From: Saccharina japonica
Lineage: Eukaryota > Sar > Phaeophyceae > Laminariales > Laminariaceae
Reading direction: 5' to 3'
NCBI GenBank assembly: GCA_008828725.1
Contig: MEHQ01000631.1
Span: 132,763 to 196,762 of the forward strand
DNA length: 64,000 nt
A model generated the notes under the pieces. That model was not told where the DNA came from, ran no database searches, and worked only from the letters and a program-made list of their open reading frames with translations. A program made the position numbers and the translations under genes. This document shows positions 34,366 to 47,200 of this stretch, one piece after another (position 1 is the first letter of the stretch; each line of letters opens with the position of its first letter).

Positions 34366-35640
34366 GCAACACAGGGCTACACCGAAGCGACTGGAGTACA
34401 CAGCAACGGCCCACTGAGCTCGTCCACTACCCAGTCTACCCCACCACAAGAAGGTTGGTCACCTACGCATAATCGAGGTCTGCTGTCGGCTGGCGTAGAT
34501 ATCTGTGTTGGAGGAGGTTTTGGCAGTGGTATATAACTTCCACACACCAGAGTCAGTTACCAATTAATTGGCGACATAATATACCAACCATTTAAAGAGC
34601 GATGATACAGACAGGTACATAAATAACAATATCTGGAGCGTGCAACACAGAACTACAGTGCGACAAAGCTCCTGGCGTGAACGTTATCGATCCGTTGAGA
34701 CCGTCCGCTGCCCGGTGTGCCCCACGACAAGCATAGTAGCCACCCGCGCATCACTCCGTTTTTGCTCTTACTAGTGACATATCTGTGTTGAACTAATTGG
34801 CAGTACTTTAAGGACATACAGTTGAACGCATGATTGGCATATAACAATCGACGAGTAAACATACCGATCAATTCCCGATGAACGGTACGGACAAGAACAT
34901 ATAGATATTTGGCTCATGGTACACATCCCCCACAGGCCTAGAGAGAATATCAACGATTCACTGAGTTTGTCCGCTACCGGGCCTGAGTGTTTACCTAGGC
35001 GCCTTCAGGTAATGTTGCTGCCAGCGTTATTCTTATATTGAAGGAGTCGCTGGTATTACACTGACAGCTGCAGATAACAATGAACGGCTCACGACGAAAT
35101 GTTCGGGTCTGTTCATCTCAACTAATAATGTACGACTCGAAAAACTCAGGGCTTCAGCCAAGCGCCTAAAGCCAACACCATCGATCCCCGAGCTCATCGG
35201 TTACCCTGTCTGGATCATGGCAAGAATAATGGCCCTCTGCGCATCCTCCTTTTTCCTGTTGTTGTGGGGGGTGTAAAAGTATGTCTTGAATGTAGGCGCA
35301 GTGTTAAAAATGATTTCCACACACCGTGGAGTGTTACAAATTGAAGATAAATGGACCGAATAGTTAACGATGTTTTATCGAACCGGGTATATCTCAATAT
35401 CTGTCTCGTTGAACACAGCGCTACAGCTAGGCGCCTGGCGTGTTTATCGATTATCCCTGAGCTCATCCTCTACACGATTTGACTCACCAAAAGAAGATAA
35501 CCTACCTACGCATCATCATGTTCTGCTGTTGTCAAGGTTATCAATGCGTTAACATGTGTCGGGAATCAGTAGTGTTGGCACGACTTCCACACGCTAACAA
35601 CGGATTAACGACGACACAAAACCCGTATACCCGTGAACAG
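34366..35640 (+). repeat. Degenerate tandem repeat, about 270-bp units
   Basis: About five weak copies start near 34366, 34637, 34913, 35135 and 35407. Shared blocks: GTGCAACACAG..CTACA, a CGAT..TGAGCTC block followed by CTACC, a GCATCA..TCTGCTGTTGT-like block and ATATCTG. Heavily diverged; called by eye only. Confidence 0.45.
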
Positions 35641-36569
35641 TATCTATCACCGAGCATCACAATGTGGTCCACATCCGTAAATTGTACTAGCGGCAGCTGC
35701 CGACGAATTTGAACTCCCGGTAGAACGTACTCTGGGTTGTGTGCATGACCCGAGAAAGCGGGTGAGGATGGTGTTCTGATACACGCCCAGGGTGATACTG
35801 CGAATCGCCCAACCAAGCGAGCGGGGTAATTCATAAAAACTAATCCGAGCTGCAACGGCGAAGTTCCCGTGTGTTCCAACCTTTGGAAGGACCTTTGAAA
35901 GGGCCCAGAGGCAGTCTACAGTGCCTGCACACACAACACAGTGATGTACAACTTTACCTAGAATGCAGCGCAACCAAAGTATATGCCAGTATGAAGCAAG
36001 ACGTTGGGAAGCGTTTGCAAGATGTTAATGTACCTTGTGCAATAGTGCCTTGTATACCCTTCACCATTCATAGGTGTCTCTAGAACCAAACCGTACCCAA
36101 AATCCTCGACGCGGTAGAAAACATCAACAACACAAACAAACATGAGGTTCCCAACGCGGAGCTCTAACAAGACCAAAGTTAGCACGTAAGCGTAACATAA
36201 CAAGCAGTAACGCGAACGTCTAGTTACGTTGACATGCCTTACAGCGATCAGGCAAACATCCCCCATTTGCATGGCTCGAAGTAAACTCGAGACAGGCGCG
36301 CAACACGTATATGCAGACCAATTTACGCAAACTAAGTAGCGCACACTTAATCACCCAACAGACAAATACGCAAAAACCCAAATACACCATATCCTCCCAC
36401 CCAATATTTTTAATAGTCCATCATCAACTGCGCCGCTGGTGATGCAGAACGTGGACAGATCCACCGACATATATATCTCGGTACCACCTCTGGAGATGGT
36501 ACAATACATCTTCCACTTGGTCGTTGCGACTATTCGATTGTTTTCATGTTTTGTTTTAATGTTTGGTTT

Positions 36570-36740
36570 GTTATATTCGCCCTTCGTTTGTCTCTCCCTC
36601 TTACTGACAGGCATAATTCGGATTCGGGGTCACATAGCTGGCCTCTCCCCCAACCTTGACGCTACGGTCCGTGACTTCATTCTCAACAAAAGAAGACTTG
36701 GCCCATTTCTGCCCTCGTCGAATTGCATGTGTTGTGCTTG
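36570..36740 (-). mobile_element. Probable diverged SINE fragment, minus strand
   Basis: The segment TTCGCCCTTCG, TCTCTCCCTC, ATTCGGATTCGGGGTCACA and CTCTCCCCCAAC follows the order of the SINE body read on the minus strand. It sits just downstream of the beta-helix gene's stop and could be part of its 3' UTR. Confidence 0.4.
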
Positions 36741-36825
36741 AATGAACCCCGTGATGTTTTCGGTTTACCGACATTAGTGCGAGTTATCAGGTCCGATTTG
36801 GACCCGGTAGCCGCCAACCCGCCTG

Positions 36826-39800
36826 TTAGGCCAGCACGAAGCATTCACCCTCGAGCACTAGATCCGTCTCCACGTTGAGTTGGATAAGGACGGCATTGCC
36901 ATCGGAACCCTGCACGACGAGAACAAGAGGGGCGTACTCAAAATGTTAGTATAACATCATTAGCAGCGAACGAGAAGGGGAAGGAGGGTCACGTGGGCTA
37001 TATATAACACTCGAGACGATTGAGCCTCGTTAGTTTTCGTAAGGTGGGCGGCATATGTACGATACCAATAGCGGAAACGGAACAGCACTTGTTTATCATG
37101 ATCACAGGAGGAACTTGACCCAAAGGCCAAGACTAGTCGGGACACAGAAACTGTTTCGTACATGGTTCAGGTTTTAGAACGCAACGTAAGGTATCGTCAT
37201 CAATACCGTGTTCCTTGCCCACCTGAGGGATTTGTATGATGCAGTCTCCAGCCGTGCCGCCAGGGAAAGTAACCTCGTCGATGGTGAAAGGGTTGGCATT
37301 CTCTAGCACAATGCGAGGCTCTGCAAAACGGAACACGTGCGAAGGTACAGTTGTCACGGTTTTAGAGCGCGGAGTCATTCGTGAGACGTGCATCTATGGG
37401 CGAGAGGTCATGTTGCCACGTACCTCCGTTTTGTCCAAGGGCTTTGCATGTATCGTGGGCGATATTCGACGGCGCGTCTACTCCATGTTGATGTCAGACT
37501 GGTGCTACGCATTCACGCTCAGAAAGTACTACGGTAAGTCGAAAGCCGGTTATTCTGTTTATTCGGGTGTACGCGCAATGGGTTAAAGACACGAGTAAAA
37601 CGTGTCAAGGTCTTCGAATAGGTATGTGCCGGGCAAACACCATGGCTACACCCAAACACCAGCGAAACACTTGGTCATGGCGGTTGCGACGAGGCGAAGG
37701 ACTCGCCTGCCCCTGAACCGACGGCCAACTCCTTCAGAGTCACCCCGGAAGTTGTCCCGGATACGACGAGGTTGGCCGATTGATCTCCTCCTTCTCCTGG
37801 GACTCCGATGGAGCCAACAGGATCGCCATTGTCCCTGCCGCCCTCGAACAGAACGTTTACGGAGTCCTTGATCGTGGCGCCTTGTATCTCCTGAGGGGTT
37901 GGAATGATAGGTGATGACAAAGTTGAGGGGACTGGCAATGATCGGGGAAGTTTGCACTCGATACACGCGGACGTTTTCGCGTCATGTCAGGATTCAGGGC
38001 TTTGTTTTATGCCCATGCAATGTGGGTGTCTGAGGGGTCGTTCAACTTCAACGGGTAGGCTTCGTATATTGCAGCAACGGCGACGACGATTGGACGACAT
38101 GATAGATGAGCGCAGCGTGTTGTCTCCGTATGTATTTCGTAAGCTTGGGATCCCATTGGCGTCAGTGCGGTCAACACCGCCCCAAGCTTCGTACCAAGGA
38201 AACTTGTAATAGCTACTATCGTGACGTATATATATACATACCTGGTATAAATATCCATATGTCAAAGCAAACGACCCACACCAATAGGCTGACATTAAAC
38301 ATACTGATTTGCGGCAAGCACTCGACACACGCGCGAGCTCTATAGCCGACTCACCGACTCTTCGAGGATGAAATCGGTCACTCCGTCAAGGATCACTTCG
38401 ACTCCCTCGTCATTCGCGTTTTCAGATAGCTTCGTAACACTGCGGTCGAGGAATGCATGTGGCATGTGGGTTAGTGCCTGTTCAACCGCATTAATACTAG
38501 ACTTCCATTATGTTTCTGGCAGTTTGACGTGTTAATGTTTGGGTCAGCGATGTTTGTAAGCCAACTCAAGATTGGTCCAGTACTCCGATGGGTACAGCGC
38601 ATGGGCTACCGAAGCGCCAACAACCTTTTTCGAGTGCAACTTCGAGTGGGGTGCAGAGCCACCGATCGGAGTAGGCTAAACAATGCAGTGAAATGGGGGG
38701 GTACACGACATCCATCGCAGCCACAGTCTCGGTGGAAACGTGTTGCCTATTGTGTCAGTGGTTGGGGTGAGGCATAGCGTGGCTGAAATACAACTCTCTG
38801 GACGGTTAGGTGTTCTCATAAACACCTAGCGGTATATGGTACCACACACCGTTGCACATGTATAGCCCCAGTATTTTAGGAATGTGGCGTTTGAGTGCGA
38901 AGTAGTTTAGGCAAACAGTGATTTTATATCTTGCCGGATGTAATCTAACTTGCTATCGTTTCGAAAGGTGACCCGTGCAAGCGCACTGTACAAACCCTCA
39001 ATATGATATACTAATCCCCGAAACCATCCTACACAGTTCAACCGTCCAAATTATATCTATAGTTATACCGGTTTGCTTGGTAAGTCCGCTGTATTTCAAC
39101 GCGAAGCGTGAACACCGCCTTGACAACACAATCGTGGTTTAGCCAGGCCCTCTCGTCTGTAGTAGATGCACACCATTGCTCCTTAGTACTGTTGTAAATC
39201 ACTAAGCTTCTAAAAATTGAAGTACCTTGCTCGAACTTGGTTTACTCGCGAACTCAAACGTTGACGAATGTCTTCTAACATTTGCGCGTATTCACTGCAA
39301 CGGGCTTTCCCCTATGGTCGAACAGACGCCAGGAATTTCCAGCCTTCCTGCCATGTACCCAACCTTGAGAAGACGGATCAGCAAGCCATATTCCGACCAC
39401 GCTCACCATCCGATACGGGAGTGCGTGATGAGCTGTGACCATTGTTCAAAAGGGAAATGATCATGTCCTCTAATCCAAAGCAACTAGATCGCAGTGATCT
39501 GGTTGTCGTCGTCAATATAATTTTATGTGCAAAACTCGACAGATTTCGTACCCAAATTCAAGCGAGGCACAAAGGCACCCGACCGAGTGGCCTTAACGAG
39601 GAGACGACACACGTCCTGGTCGCCTCTGCCTATCTACCATAGCAACAGTGACTATACACAGCCCACTAGGTTTGACCCGGCAAGGCTCGAAACATTGTGT
39701 CCTCATCCTTGCCTCACCTGATCTTGTCAGTATCCACGAAACGGGCTGTAGCCAATGGACAACCTGCCGCCCCTCCGAAGTATATAATAAGGTCGATGGT

Positions 39801-41272
39801 GATGTCCTGGCACAAGCCCGGTGTCCACGGGACGAGGAAGATGGGCACAGCTATCACAGTGAGTTTCAGATTTAGGTCAATTCACAGTATGCTACATAAA
39901 TAGTTTGAGAGTATTATTGTTCTGGACCACTCTCGATTACCTACGTACGGCAGGGTGTGAGCTGGTGCACACCCATTTCAGTAATAAATAAGTTCGACAT
40001 TCTTATCTTCGTTCAAAAATTGGGCGTGAAATTTGTAGCTCGCAAACTCGCTAATGTTCAGTAGTTTTACTGGTCCTGATAAGTTTACTCTACCTCCTAA
40101 TGGGTTCCCCATTCGCATGCATAGGAGCCTCATTTCGTGCATATTCCCGGTCCGATGCCCTTTATGTAAGAGAATCTTGCCTATGGCGCGAGAGCAACAC
40201 GTATTATAGGCTTCATCACATGGTCATGACCACATTGGCACACGCACCAAGGATGCGATAATACACACACCTCTGAATCTTTGATGTCGAAGCAGACGTT
40301 CCCTGCTGTGTCGACCGGGCCTGCAGACTCCAGGTTGGACCGAATTCGTATATCTTCGACCTGACCATGTCATTTGAATAAAAAAGAGGCGACCATATTT
40401 AGTACCGGTGTATAGGTGTTTTGTCAATTTGTGTTACCTCGTATGAACGGCGCAGTCTCCCCGCGCCTCAACATGCGTCCGTCCGTACAATCTGAAACCG
40501 TAGGATATGCCAATTGCTTTTATATTCAACCCGGACTTTCGTGGACGCTGTCGGCTCGATATTGCGGAATCGTCCGCACCCACCCGCAGTGTAGGTATTC
40601 CTGTGTTTATGCACCACGTACTCATGTTAGCCTATCCCATATGAGTGCGATTACTTACGAGGGCACCCGAAACGCCGATAGCGTTGATAACTCCGTCGGC
40701 GCCGGATCCGCTTCCGTGCATTATGAACTCCGTCGACCCCTCCTCGCTGTTAGAGTCGCCTCTTAGGTTCACTCCGCTCTTGAGAAACACGGGGCCATCC
40801 AAATAAAAGTCGCCCAGTTCCAGAATCACGTCCACAGCCTGTGCTTTTACGTCGCCGTTGGTTTGAGAGCGGTGTTTAGCGCGTGAATGTTTTGTTCGTA
40901 ACATAAGCCGGCGGGGTAACAACAGTAGAACATTCGAGCAATTAACATGCAATGTCGAGGTATTTCTAAAGTTTTGCAGAAAGCTGATTTACCAACGGCC
41001 AATGGCGGAAAGCGCATCCACCCAGTTGCCTTAATTGCTCTGCACGAGAACGCCAAGCTTCCGTTCCATTCACCCGTGACGAAATCAAACCGTGGTCGCC
41101 ATGGCTTCTGTTGCACCTGTTCTTCTCCCGTGGCAACGCCATCGCAGTCTGTACCGTCGAAACCTTGTCCGACCCCATCGCAGATAGCCATCATGATCTC
41201 CTCCTGGTCGCCGTTCCCATCGGCAATGTAGTTAGGAACACGTCGCCAAGACATGATTCTAGTTGACGCCAC
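36826..41272 (-). other. Right-handed beta-helix region (last seven exons)
   Basis: Exon 41272-41117 contains NYIADGNGDQEEI. Exon 40838-40659 (60 codons) holds VILELGDFYLDGPVFL and then LKSGVNLRG, the usual first coils of pectin-lyase-like folds. Exons 40360-40271 (VEDIRIRSN), 38477-38355 (GVEVILDGVTDFIL), 37890-37719, 37320-37223 (PRIVLENANPFTIDEVTF) and 36909-36826 (stop TAA) continue the pattern of alternating hydrophobic strands. The donor at 37719 (GTTCAG) is non-standard. A possible exon near 39.7-39.8 kb was left out. Confidence 0.65.
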
Positions 41273-44200
41273 CTTTTCGAGTCCGTCACCAAAACACACA
41301 ACAGGAGACGTTCACAATCATTTTAGTGGAGAGATATGACACTCCCGGTGTAGCGGCCGGACCGGATTGGGGAGGGGGGGCATAATCAGGCTGGGGGTAT
41401 TTTGGTTGTTAAAGGTTCCCGAGCTGCCTCGATTGCAGAGATTTTTTAAGCACCAGAGCGTCTCATCTAGAACTCCAGAAGGAGGTGACATACATACATA
41501 CGTGGTAAAGACGCGGATACTCACTCTCCTGGGACCCTGGAGGATAGACCTCCCCCACCACTCGGCAGTCGCTGACACGCAGCGTGGGGTAGCCTTCTTC
41601 CTTGGTCGAAGACTTCCACCGCCACTTCAAACTGTATCATGCTGCTATTTAAACCACCAACCACTTCTGGGAATTTGAGTAACCTACCAACAATATGGGG
41701 CATTGTCTCAGAGCGATTTGTGTATGCATCATCTTCACCGGCCACTTGTCAACGGCAATCCTGTCACCCCACGAAAGCTAGAACAGTGCGCGAGGAACGC
41801 GTCCGAAACTCACCGAGATGGACCTTGGTTCTTCGTTGTCGGAGTCCGATGTGGGGGTTGCGTCTGAGCTCGGTTCCTCTTCCAGCAGAATCATCTGTGA
41901 ACAGCAGTGCCAAACCCGCCGAAATGTCGAGCAGAAAAGGGAGGTGGTAAGGGACCGGGTGTTGGTGCACATTTCCTCATTTTTGTTCGCGTGGACTGTT
42001 TTCAGGAAGCACTATTGAAACATCACCGCCTCATCGTTTGAGCAGACTGGGGTTGCTTTCACGTTATTTGGTTTTCAGTCGATGATAGCAACTCAGCCGA
42101 GTGACCACCACCATATCTCATGGCTTTTACGCTTCACGTTTTACGCGATACGCACGGCCACGGCCTTTTTTACTACCCGGCGACACCATCAAATCCGGGC
42201 GTCCAAGTTTGAGTGAGGTGTTCCGAAAGACGCACGCTCGAGTGTGGCGTAAACGTGGTGGTATTGAAAATGGAGGTATAACTCGTATAGCACATACTCC
42301 TCTACCGGAGCACCAGTCAGCACCATATCCCGGTCCCCGAAGCCAGCCCGTCGCTAAGCAAGAGTGCGGCTTAGCAGACAACACAATAAGGCAAGCTCCG
42401 ACCACGGGGTCGAAACAAACGCAACGATGACGTCCAAAGCTGGGTATCGCATTGTGTGTGCAAGATAAGGCTCACCAGAACACTAAGGAATAGCAGTTTC
42501 AATCAAACGATTTCCTCTATATATGTAGGCATGTAGCGCTCAAGGATGTTTTCGACCCACGTGAGATGGTGCGGCTACACGTTATAGTGTACAAACTATG
42601 GGGCAGGGTAACTACTGCAGTACACTATTGAAGGCCATGTTTTTAGGATGCGACAGTCGTCACCTCTTTGATGCTCATAAATTGAGCTACACTGACGAAC
42701 TTGGGCTGGATTTCGATGAAGTCTGTCGAGGCCGCAATGTCCCAGGTTTGAAATCCCGTCGTTTCCCCCGAAGTGATGGCGGAAGGGACGGCCGCCTGTT
42801 TGCAGGGTGCGTTCGTCGGGAAGGGTCAGGAGTACCGGCATTTCGATAGGGATCAAATCAAAACCAACGGCACGGCAGGGGTGGTGACTTATTGTCTGAC
42901 CTCCATATATGAGGAGCCCAAGAGCAGTAGATGTGTTTGCCGTTTGCGTAACCCAACACACGTCATCATTCACTACGTAGCCCTAAACAAATACGACAGG
43001 CAAGTCCTCACTTGGCGAGCTCAACCGGTCACAAAACGCAGTAGATGCGATACGTGGTAGCCCTACGATATGCACTGTGGGATTGCTCTAGGAAAGTAAA
43101 GGAAGCCCAGATGTAGCGCTGAGGCGCCCAGCTGAATTTGATCGGCGTGTCCGGCAGTCGAGACGTCTGAAATAGAGCCGCGATAATAACCCGGCAGGTG
43201 CATCCTACGCGGCCAACACAAAAACCCCGCACTTTTCCGCGCACCACTCCTCGCGTGTTCGAACGAACAACAACGAACAACGACCATTCGGAGACAGGCT
43301 TATCGTGCGCATCAGTCTGAGATTGCTGCAAGAGAGTACATTTTTAGTGGCACCACGGACACTTCTCAGCGTGCAGGAACATAAGGGATTCAACCTACAG
43401 CAGTTTCAAGCGTGCGCCTTACCCGCAGTTTTGAAACACATGCATCACTCACTCACCACCCTACCGCCTGCTGTCCGCACGTTAATGCTGAACTCGTCGT
43501 GACGTTCATCGCCCTTGTGAAATGCTGCCGTAGTACAGTTAAACGTATGCACACAGATATTAGTAAGCGGCGTTCGTGTTACAAACAATGGTCTATATGA
43601 TAATGACTTTCCAGAGCGCACGAAGACGAAAAAACAGGCAGGCATCTTGTGTTATCCGAGATAGGATGCCCGTGGCATTCAACACGGGTTCTACATGAAT
43701 CGCTCGGCATTCTGTAAAGGGCGATGTTGTATCTAAGCACACCTCAACGAGGTTTGACTCCCGATGTTTCTTGTGGTCTTTGCGGTTTTCGTTGTTGTCA
43801 GACAGCACAAACCTACGTACGGCAAGGGGAATGGTGTAGACCTTTAGCCCATACTAACGAGGCTCCGCAGGGACCGCCTAATACAACGACCTTACAATAA
43901 GCCGTGCGACTGTCGGAGTTGCAGCTATGTTCGCCCAGGCGTTTTCCACTGAGGGAGCTCTTCAACCGAGCAGCCACGTATTTGACGTGCGATACTTACA
44001 GTAGCTCAAACTACAGTAGTCTGTCTGGGTATATTTGAAACATCTACCGTATTTGATCAACTCTACAATAACATCGGTTGAGTTTGGGTACACTGTATGA
44101 CTGCTCGGGTGACGATTGACAACCAATAAGCCCTAAGCATGCTTACCGTATATAGCACGCGTTCGATTCCCCTCAGACGTTTTACTTGTCACGTACACAA

Positions 44201-47200
44201 ATAACATTTACAACTCTAAACCAATTCGGCACACCCCCACCAGAGCTTTAGTCCGGTAGTTCGAGTGCCTTGCGTCTTTGTCGCCTGGCGCAACGACAAC
44301 GCCTTGCTCACCAAGCTGGATCTGCCGGATGTTCTTGTTGGTGTTCAGGTCGAACTGGGCGACGCAGACTCCTTCTCCTCCTTCGCCAACCGTCGGTGAA
44401 CAGGACCATCTGGAATCCGGCGAGTTGTCGCCGTCCTGTACGGTACCATGAACCATTCAGCATCGCAACGGGGAAATGGTAAATCGATAAACCCTTCGTA
44501 CACCGATGTCTCCTAACCGGATGGACGCCATCGAGCACGGGCTACTGCAGGCTGCGTAATACGCGTTTGGTTGCAGACAACGAAGGTACCGAGTGACCTC
44601 CCGCTTAACACCTTAAATCAGGTGCCACCTGAACTCTTCTTGGAACTTCAGTGGGAAAAACTCACTACTGCTGCAAGTGTGAGGACTGCAGAAACGGCCC
44701 CTGCATGAAATGGGAGATGGAACCAATCGGCGCACAAGTTTCTATTGCAAGGTGAGTCGTACAGCAAAAGGGCATCACATGTTCCAACCCGTACTGCTGG
44801 CTTCTCACGCCGATCTTAGCCTATTGATAACACCATTTGTTTGTTGTTTTCATTCTTTTGGCCTATATACCTCGGGGTCCACGCAGGGATTCACGATGTC
44901 TCACCTTGATGTTGTAGATGCTGCAGCCCTGCAGCAGGCCTGAGCTGCACCCTCCCTCGCTCGCTGGCCTCGGGTCGTGTTGAACTTCATCCTCTGAGTC
45001 TTGTCCTAGAGGGAGCCGACCTACGGGCACCAAAGAGCTGTCTACGCTGGTGGGGTAGGCCGGGGCGTCTTCGTTCAAACGAATGTCCACCTGGTCGTGT
45101 AGCGACAGACAACAAAAATGATATTATGACACAACGGTGCATGTCGGCGCGATAAGGAGGTCTCACTACTGTGTAGTAGCAAACCCTCACGAGAGATAGC
45201 TCTGACAAACGTAGGTCCATTATTGCGCAGTATACATAGCGTGAAAAACGAACGTCTCGTATTCCGCACGAAACAGAAAGCAAGCGTTTGCTCGGGGTCT
45301 TCACACACCGACCGCCCCAAGCGCTACGTGGATAAATCAAAGGGGGGAGAGAGCTAACTTCACCTTTTTGTTTTCCTGTCAGATGTGGGTGTCTGTGTGA
45401 ATGACATGCTTTGACTTCAAGGTTCGGAGAATATTCCAAAAGCGTTCAATGCACCAGCTACAGGGAAGACGGAAGAAATCTCGCCGGACGTTGCAACACA
45501 CCTCGCTGATGGCAAACTCGCCGCCGCTGCCTTGAACACCCTCGATTTTGACGTATCGCGCCAATGCCCGCACGCCGCCAAACGTTTGAAGACCCTCAAT
45601 GGAAGCGTCCCTGGGACCGGCGGTTACTCCGGAGAGCACGGCACTAAATACTCCGTCGGCCGCGGCGGTGTAAAGGTTGAATATCGCTCCCGCCGTCGAA
45701 GGACGCTCGACGAATGCTGGCGGCGCAAACAAGAACCCCGATTTTACCATGTAACACACCACGGGAATAGTCGTGTTCAGCGAAACAATGTGAGACGGGT
45801 TGTGCACAGACGGGAGACAAGATGTTCCCAGGCTGTGTTCCGGCAACACCAGCCACTTCGAAAACCATAAAAACATTGTTCTTTCTTCTTCCGGTTCTGG
45901 GACTACTGTATTTACCACGCAGGCACCACTACTGTCGCTCGAGGAATACCCTGAAACGGAACCTTGTACAGTCTGTGACCGCAGACGGTCGAGAAGCTAG
46001 TCAGTGTGATAGTGTTGCTCAACATACATGTAAATGCATACGTTTCTGAAAATGTACGATTGTAGCTTATGACTTTGGTCAGTCTGTGCTTTCGGCTAAA
46101 TCGTCTCAATTGATGCACTCATCAAAATTTGTGCTGGCTATACAACGCGCTCGCGTCGGTGTACCCGCAATATTCACTGTCTTGCCGTCAGTCGTTATTG
46201 TCTCACCAATACGGATTTGCTCCGTGGACTGGACCTCCAGCATGTCGTACGTGATTTCGCACACGTCTCCCTCGGAGCAGAACCACGAAGAAGAAGTGCT
46301 AGTGCTCCCATCCTTCCCGAACGAAGAAGAAACAATAACACGTTAACGTTAGCAGAGGAAACAACCAAAAGTCCAAAATGTAGCGCGCGATATCCGTACG
46401 TTCGGAACATGTGTCAAGCGATTTACTCACCTAGCAGCAACGACAGCTTCCCTACACTACATCAAGCTTGTACCTGCCACCTTTTGATTTGCGCGTGACA
46501 CGAAAACTCGATTGCTTTACAAATTGGCCTCAACGCAACAGAAACTCTCTCCGACTCCACCCGCTAATCACCCCTGCAAACATACAAGCTACAGGAAAAG
46601 CTAAACTGGACTACAGTAGTAGAGCCCTTCAGCTACGTAGTACGACGCAGTAGAATCGTCCACGATTTTCACATATCCCTAAATAAACACCGGTATTATG
46701 ATTACGATGCGCAGGGTTTAATAACGGCGCGGAGCCAATTGACGTATTTTGACAACGCACAGCAGTACGGAACGTTTGACATCGTACAAAAACATGATGG
46801 GGAGTGGGATATCGTACGCGATCTGCTGCAGCTCACAAGAGTTTCCATGGCTGCATCGCTGTTGACCGTGGCCGATGCCCCAACGCTCACGCGTTCGGAG
46901 GCGGAAATGCCGGTGACGGGCACATCGTCCACTTCGACGTATATCTCGGTCTGAGGAACGGCAACAAACAACAACCGCCGCAATATATTTCCGAATTGGA
47001 AGGTGAGTTCGTCCGTCTCCACATGGCGTAGGGCAGATTTAAACGAACCATAACATCATGTATGTAGGACCGTTCGATAGCGTTGAAGGACGGAAAGACA
47101 ACGTATACATGGTTAATCGCAAACTGTGCGGATACCGGGGAACTGACACGCCATAACTAGCTCGTGCAGGTCAGTTTGGTTCTTCCACCGTCATTCGTCG

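Noticed and set aside
39700-39840. Possible extra beta-helix exon (DITIDLIIYFGG) on the minus strand
   Set aside because: It is strand-like, but its phase (0 to 2) does not join the neighbouring exons without another unseen exon.
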